DNA of 64,000 nucleotides, taken from the NCBI GenBank assembly GCA_029945375.1, contig CM057057.1, forward strand, positions 5,704,001 through 5,768,000, written 5' to 3'. This DNA is from Agaricus subrufescens. Taxonomy: Eukaryota; Basidiomycota; Agaricomycetes; Agaricales; Agaricaceae. Position numbers and translations under genes: made by a program. The notes below the pieces were generated by a model. That model worked only from the letters and a program-made list of their open reading frames with translations, searched no databases and had not been told where the DNA came from. Shown here one piece after another: positions 59,451 through 64,000 of this stretch (position 1 is the stretch's first letter; every line of letters starts with the position of its first letter).

Positions 59451-61510
59451 TCCCAGTTTCTGACTGTTGATAAGCGCGTTTTGAAATTCTTGATTGATTT
59501 ATGATTTGTGGAATTGAAATTGTGATATGCTTAGCTATGTTGTCGAAAATATGTAGGAAATTACAATTGCTATGATGATTATTATCGATTGTGATCGTTA
59601 TGTAATCAGCTATGAGAGCATCCAGGCCTAGGAAAGAACGATTAACTGGGATTATCCACATCACAGTAGTCATATCCGAAAAATTAACTCGTCTACTGAA
59701 TTCGGGCATGTAGTAACACTCGGAAGCCGGTGGGTATCAGCCCCTATACTTTCTAGACTGAATGACATCGGCCATGTCTGTGACGAGTGGCCTCCATCTT
59801 CTGAGCCTTCCAGGCTCTTTGGGTTGTCGGGAATCGAAACCCGGCCAAGTTGCGCGGCTTATGCTTCGGAAATATGTGGTTTCCATATTGGGTTGGTGTC
59901 TAATCAGTCCTATTTTTAGTTACTGACAATTGTTCGAGATCTGTAGATCATCTGATTTGCCAAAGCCGAATACAAGGCCCTAGTGACAATTTCTACATTA
60001 TGAGAGATCTGAAACAATGACAGACAGTTTGGAAGAGAGGATTAACGGAGTGGGATATAATGCGAAATCGGCAAACGCATTCAGCGTAGGACTTTTCTCT
60101 CCCCGTCGTTTCTATTTGGAGAATCTGTTAAATCGTGGTACCCGAGCACAACGCTACCAGGAAAAATATTTCTGAACACTTATAGGAATATGCAAAAACA
60201 GCGAGTGTTAAAAGAACAATTGTAGAGATGACTGCTACCTAAATCATGGGATCACCGTGTGAGGTGCCTGTGCACAGGCAGGAGAAGCAAACACACTAAA
60301 ATAAGACAGAAATCCAAACGTTCATGTGCTTCATTTGTTTAATTTTATGTTGTAATTTGTGGAAGAATACAGGATTGTCAGGATTCTTGTCAGCATATAT
60401 TCACTCAATCTCCCCAGATCTCGGTTATTTTCCTCACAACACATGGTACATACAGCCTGCTTGTGTCCTGGTACACTGTTTCGGAAATACGCCCCGAGTA
60501 ACAGGTTATACTTATGCATTCATGAATGGACCAGTGATGACGTCCAATGGTTCATTCTAAGACAAAACAAAGCAAAGCATACTTTGGGAAATGAGTAGAT
60601 TATAGGATGCTCTGATGCTAATAACAGAACTGTGTACTTTGGAGTGAAAACGCACCAATGTTGTCCAGATACACATGGCTGGGATCTAACACAGCGTTTA
60701 GACAACGCTGGTATCCGAACACCACGTATTGTCCCCGTTCCCGGCAGCTGGTATAGTATCAAGCTACCATGCTCAAGATGCTCGGCTCTAAAGTGGTGCT
60801 CGGATTCTCCAATGAGATCGGAAGTAGGCAGGAGTTCCTGGTAAAAAAAAGGACATATACTCACTGTGCAAAAGGACGTATGCTGCGGAATCATGTATGT
60901 CAGACCTGGGAGTCCGTGGAGTAACAGAAGGCTGTCTATTGGTTTCATAGCCAAATCCAAAAGGTCAATGGCACCCGGTGAAATGCAACCCCGGCTACAT
61001 TCCATACCCATGTGTTAATTAGTGGTACTGACAAAGCATAAATGAGAACCACGTTTGTCCAACAGCATCGACTCAGCATAGATCAGGTTCTGGATATGCA
61101 AGCGGGGTTTTCATCAGGCCGAGGATCTCAAATGTTTGTTAGGAAAATCTTCACGAAGTGTCAAGTTGCTGCATCAGTTTGCTTCTCTCAAACGATGGCT
61201 CTCAATGTCAAACTTGAGATCTCATTTTAAGTGTCATCTTGTCATCGAACATACTCCGGAGGCTCCGATTGGATGACTATGCGTGAACGAACTTAGGGGA
61301 TTATTTTTCATCTCCAAGGGTATAAAAAGGTCACTTTCATGAGTGCTATCCTCAGAGTCAAACCCACCAGTTGACCTTTGTGAGCCCTCTATTGCTTCCT
61401 CATATCAGAGTATCATTTTAACTTCGTTATAGCAGAAACCGCCAACAATCAAGTTTGTCAACGCTAACCTTCACCTACACTCAGCTATACTAACTTGCCT
61501 GTCCATCAGT
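59451..61510. other. Second tandem unit: upstream part
   Basis: The 3' flank of copy 1, then sequence related to the first and third units. A tRNA-like fragment near 59820-59860 was considered and rejected. No other gene. Confidence 0.45.
61321..61328 (+). promoter_or_regulatory. TATA box, peptide array unit 2
   Basis: TATAAAAA, 190 bp upstream of the ATG at 61511. The conserved leader and a 5'-UTR intron (about 61380-61435) follow. Confidence 0.65.
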
Positions 61511-61714
61511 ATGAAGTTTTTCGCCGCCCTCTTCATTGCTGCCTTTGCTTGGGCTACCCATGTCTCAGCAGTTCAGCTCCCAGGCCAGTCCTGCGTCACC
61601 ATTTGCGCCCCCGAGCCAATTCAATGTGGTCCTGATTTGGGCCATCACGGAGGTTTTGCCATGGCTGCGGCCGCCGCTAGCGCCAGTGCTGCTGCCTCTG
61701 CTATCGTTGATTAA
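61511..61714 (+). CDS. Small secreted peptide, array copy 2
   Basis: 67 residues: signal peptide MKFFAALFIAAFAWATHVSA, then SCVTICAPEPIQCGPDLG, HHGG and the Ala/Ser tail ending IVD. The core from Gln-Ser-Cys to His-His-Gly-Gly is identical to copy 1, and the tail differs by one inserted residue. The 3' flank is also strongly conserved for about 120 bp, so this duplication is recent. Confidence 0.8.
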   Translation: MKFFAALFIAAFAWATHVSAVQLPGQSCVTICAPEPIQCGPDLGHHGGFAMAAAAASASAAASAIVD

Positions 61715-63876
61715 TCTTGCTTCTGAACGTTGATTATCGTATTTTGAGACCCTTGAATTGATCCTATGATTTATGGAATGGAAATTGATATGCTTAGCTA
61801 TGTTGTCGAAAAAATATGTAGGAAATTACAATTGCTATGATGATTATTCGGAATTGTGACTGCGATCAGTTGAACTGTGAGAGTTGTTAAGGGTGGTGAT
61901 ATTCTAGTGCAAATATAAACAAGCACCTCGGGTACTTGATCCGAGAGACTTCTTTATACGACATGTCTTGGATGATTTCAAACCGGCTTGTCTACTGGTT
62001 TGTTAGTTTTTCGCAGGAACATAATTACCCATTCGGGTGTATGATGATAGTATCTAGGACACCGTTGGATGTTCCAGGTGGCCATATGAGTTGCGTGATG
62101 ATAGCCAAGAGAGTCTTCACGTTGTCCGTGCCTTTGACTCGCGGAAATATGCTATTCGTCAAGTTTCAATACCTACTCCGATTGTGCTTCAGATATGTGA
62201 TTTCCATATTAGGTATCAGTGTTCAATCAACGCTTTTTTTAGACAGTGACAAAGGGTCGTTTTCATTTGATCATCACGTTCACGAAAGATATTGGCTCCG
62301 GTGACAAGTGAGACGAGAAACGATGACAGGCTAATTGGAAGCGAGAAGATTGATGGGGAAGCATGAAACTGGTAAATCTATTCGGCATTGTACTTATCTC
62401 TCCATCTATTCCAGTAAAGATCACTAGTGGGACCCTTGATCATAATGTGATTCATTTCCTCGTCTTTGGCGGGGAATGTGCGAAAATAGTTCGCGGCAAG
62501 GGAACAATGGTCAAGTTGACGGGTACCTAGATCATGAGGTTCACGTGTGAACGTCTCTCGCAAAATTGAAAGGAGGCTAAAATAGAACTACAATTCTGCT
62601 TTAGCCATTAACCACGTACCTGCTCTGACGAATGAGCGCCAGTGGCATCGATCAAAATTGTTGAACACCAACGAGAAGTGCCCCAAGGGCTCTATTTTGT
62701 TATTGTATTGTGTGTGTGTGATTTGTAGAAGAATGGAAGCATGTGGGTCAGGGAACCTTTCAACAATTGCTCGTTCAATCTCCTCATATCATGTTCATCT
62801 TCTTGATAGTGATGATGATTGTTACGGTCAATGCACTCGTTTTACAGCCTGATATAAGTGAAGCCGGTAAGCCGTTCCGAGTCATGGTTTGGTTGCTAGT
62901 CGTCATGAATGAGCCGCTTCGTGAATCGGGTAAAAGGCAGACTTGCGGAGTGGGATCGCCGCGAGCGGTGAGTTGTCTTATTTCCAAGCCAAAATTAAGA
63001 TTATCAGTACGCGACGATCCATTGAATGCATTGCGGGATGACCACTCGCCCTTCTTCAATACTGAGAGCGGGAGCAGGGTCGATACCTCGTCATTGCTCG
63101 GATATGTCGTACTACTAGTTTGAGTGTAGTGGTCTGGATCTGTTCACTTACACTGCCAGCTCGTTCGGTTCCAAGATGGCGTTCTTCTTCTCCGATGAGC
63201 GAGGACTTAGCTAGAATGTCAAAGCAAGAAGATGGCATATTTACTCATTGTTTCCAAGATCATATGTGACGGAATAATAGAAGGGATACCTGCAAATTTG
63301 TAGAAGGTCAGAAGGCAATCTAGGTACGCTGTGAGTCTTGGTGGTCATAGATGGCAATGACACCCGGTGAAAAAACAGTCCCGGTCGTATCTTGTGCACA
63401 TGAGTAGTAATCAACTTCAATTTAACCTAGATTAAATTTTGTTGGCATAGACGGAGGATATTCATCGTATCACGCATCTTATCTGGATTTCCTGGTCCAG
63501 ACCGAACGCCGAGGTATTGTATTGTTTTCTGGTTTTCCTGTGTCCGATTCTGGCAGCATCAAGCCAGAATACTGGTCCATACCATTAGTATTTGGGATTT
63601 TTACCCGGAGATTCCGATTGGAGAGATGTTGTCAATTGTAATAGTCTGGACGAACTTGAGAAAATCGTCTGCGCCCGGAAAGATATAAAAGACCCACCCA
63701 TCTGTGAAGAATATCCTCAGAGTCGATCTACCAGTTGACCTTTGTGAGCTCCATACTTACCTTCTCTCGACTTGAATATTACTCTAACTTCTCGTTTACA
63801 GGTAACCACCAGAAATCGAGTTTGTCAACACTGTTTCCGACCGCCTCTAAGTAGTGCTGACTTACTTTTTGCTAGT
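61715..63876. other. Third tandem unit: upstream part
   Basis: The 3' flank of copy 2 and the upstream part of the third unit. Short frames only. No other gene is supported. Confidence 0.45.
63684..63691 (+). promoter_or_regulatory. TATA box, peptide array unit 3
   Basis: TATAAAAG, 193 bp upstream of the ATG at 63877. The conserved leader and a 5'-UTR intron (63744-63801) follow. Confidence 0.65.
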
Positions 63877-64000
63877 ATGAAGTTCTTTTTCGCAGTCGTT
63901 ATTGCTACCCTCGTTTGGGTCGCTCAAGTATCGTCTATCCATGTTGATGGTCAAGCTTGTGTTACTATCTGCGCCCCTGAGCCGATCCAATGTGGCCCTG
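63877..64000 (+). CDS. Small secreted peptide, array copy 3 (cut by window end)
   Basis: Starts MKFFFAVVIATLVWVAQVSS, a signal peptide more diverged than in copies 1 and 2. It continues ACVTICAPEPIQCGP before the window ends. The cysteine pattern is the same. The Ala/Ser tail is not visible. Confidence 0.75.
   Translation, partial: MKFFFAVVIATLVWVAQVSSIHVDGQACVTICAPEPIQCGP

Larger units (their letters stand above)
57600..64000. repeat. Tandem array of about 2.3-kb units, each ending in a small secreted peptide gene
   Basis: Start codons at 59250, 61511 and 63877 are spaced 2,261 and 2,366 bp apart. Shared per unit: upstream blocks, a TATA box, the leader CCAGTTGACCTTTGTGAGC, a 5'-UTR intron and the peptide gene. 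Conservation is highest in leader and coding sequence and patchy in between. The array continues past the window end. Confidence 0.75.

Noticed and set aside
59815..59870. tRNA-like sequence on the minus strand (GGGTTTCGATTCCCG resembling a B box)
   Set aside because: The T-loop would have one base too many, the acceptor strand has no partner and no A box or anticodon arm is found upstream. At most a tRNA fragment.
59250..61714. Array peptides as mating pheromone precursors
   Set aside because: Basidiomycete pheromone precursors end in a CaaX farnesylation motif and lack a classical signal peptide; these peptides end IVD and have a signal peptide.

Overview
The window is nuclear DNA of a filamentous basidiomycete, most likely a mushroom-forming Agaricomycete. 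The evidence is gene architecture: many short GT-AG introns of about 45-75 nt, micro-exons of 9 and 12 nt, several basidiomycete-type membrane proteins (DUF6533-like and a 7TM 'DGLFIWRCY' family), F-box gene pairs, a P450, and above all a dynein heavy-chain gene that encodes only the N-terminal tail. A dynein heavy chain split over two genes is known from Agaricomycetes (dhc1/dhc2 of Schizophyllum commune). No prokaryotic features, rRNA, convincing tRNA or CRISPR were seen.

Layout. 1-1745 (minus): two tandem copies of a small secreted Cys-rich peptide gene with three exons, the first running off the window edge. 2618-4118 (plus): NAD(P)-dependent reductase of the GRE2/cinnamoyl-CoA-reductase-like family in nine exons. 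5109-7254 (minus): CNNM/Mam3-type DUF21-CBS membrane protein. 7691-9144 (minus): BTB/POZ protein. 9829-10909 (plus): unknown protein. 11274-12232 (minus): charged, probably nucleolar protein. 12558-14858 (minus): cytochrome P450. 15411-15911: non-autonomous TIR element. 16410-17787 (plus): membrane protein. 19142-23395 (minus): dhc1. 23733-25134 (plus): F-box protein, divergent from dhc1.

25.9-38 kb is accessory-looking: two Ser/Pro-rich paralogues that share an N-terminal FSINGG motif, a degenerate third copy near 35.2-35.6 kb, and long gene-poor stretches with perfect hairpins. 38276-43835 (plus): two tandem DUF6533 paralogues. 44211-45205 (plus): CIR_N/LENG1-like protein. 45260-45777: a CACTA-like MITE with a TGA target-site duplication. 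46013-46808: acireductone dioxygenase (methionine salvage). 47530-48062: small heat-shock protein with a heat-shock element. 48674-50432 (minus): secreted aldose 1-epimerase. 51697-52776 (minus): 7TM protein. 53924-57430 (plus): tandem F-box paralogues, the first apparently damaged at a splice acceptor. 57.6 kb to the end: at least three tandem units of about 2.3 kb, each with a TATA box, a conserved leader, a 5'-UTR intron and a 66-67-residue secreted peptide.

The window therefore mixes ordinary housekeeping genes with four locally duplicated families (two unrelated secreted-peptide arrays, DUF6533 proteins, F-box proteins) and one dispersed Ser/Pro-rich family. Exon boundaries were read by eye from splice consensus, reading phase and paralogue comparison. 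Those given to the base keep the frame; those described as approximate do not have that support.
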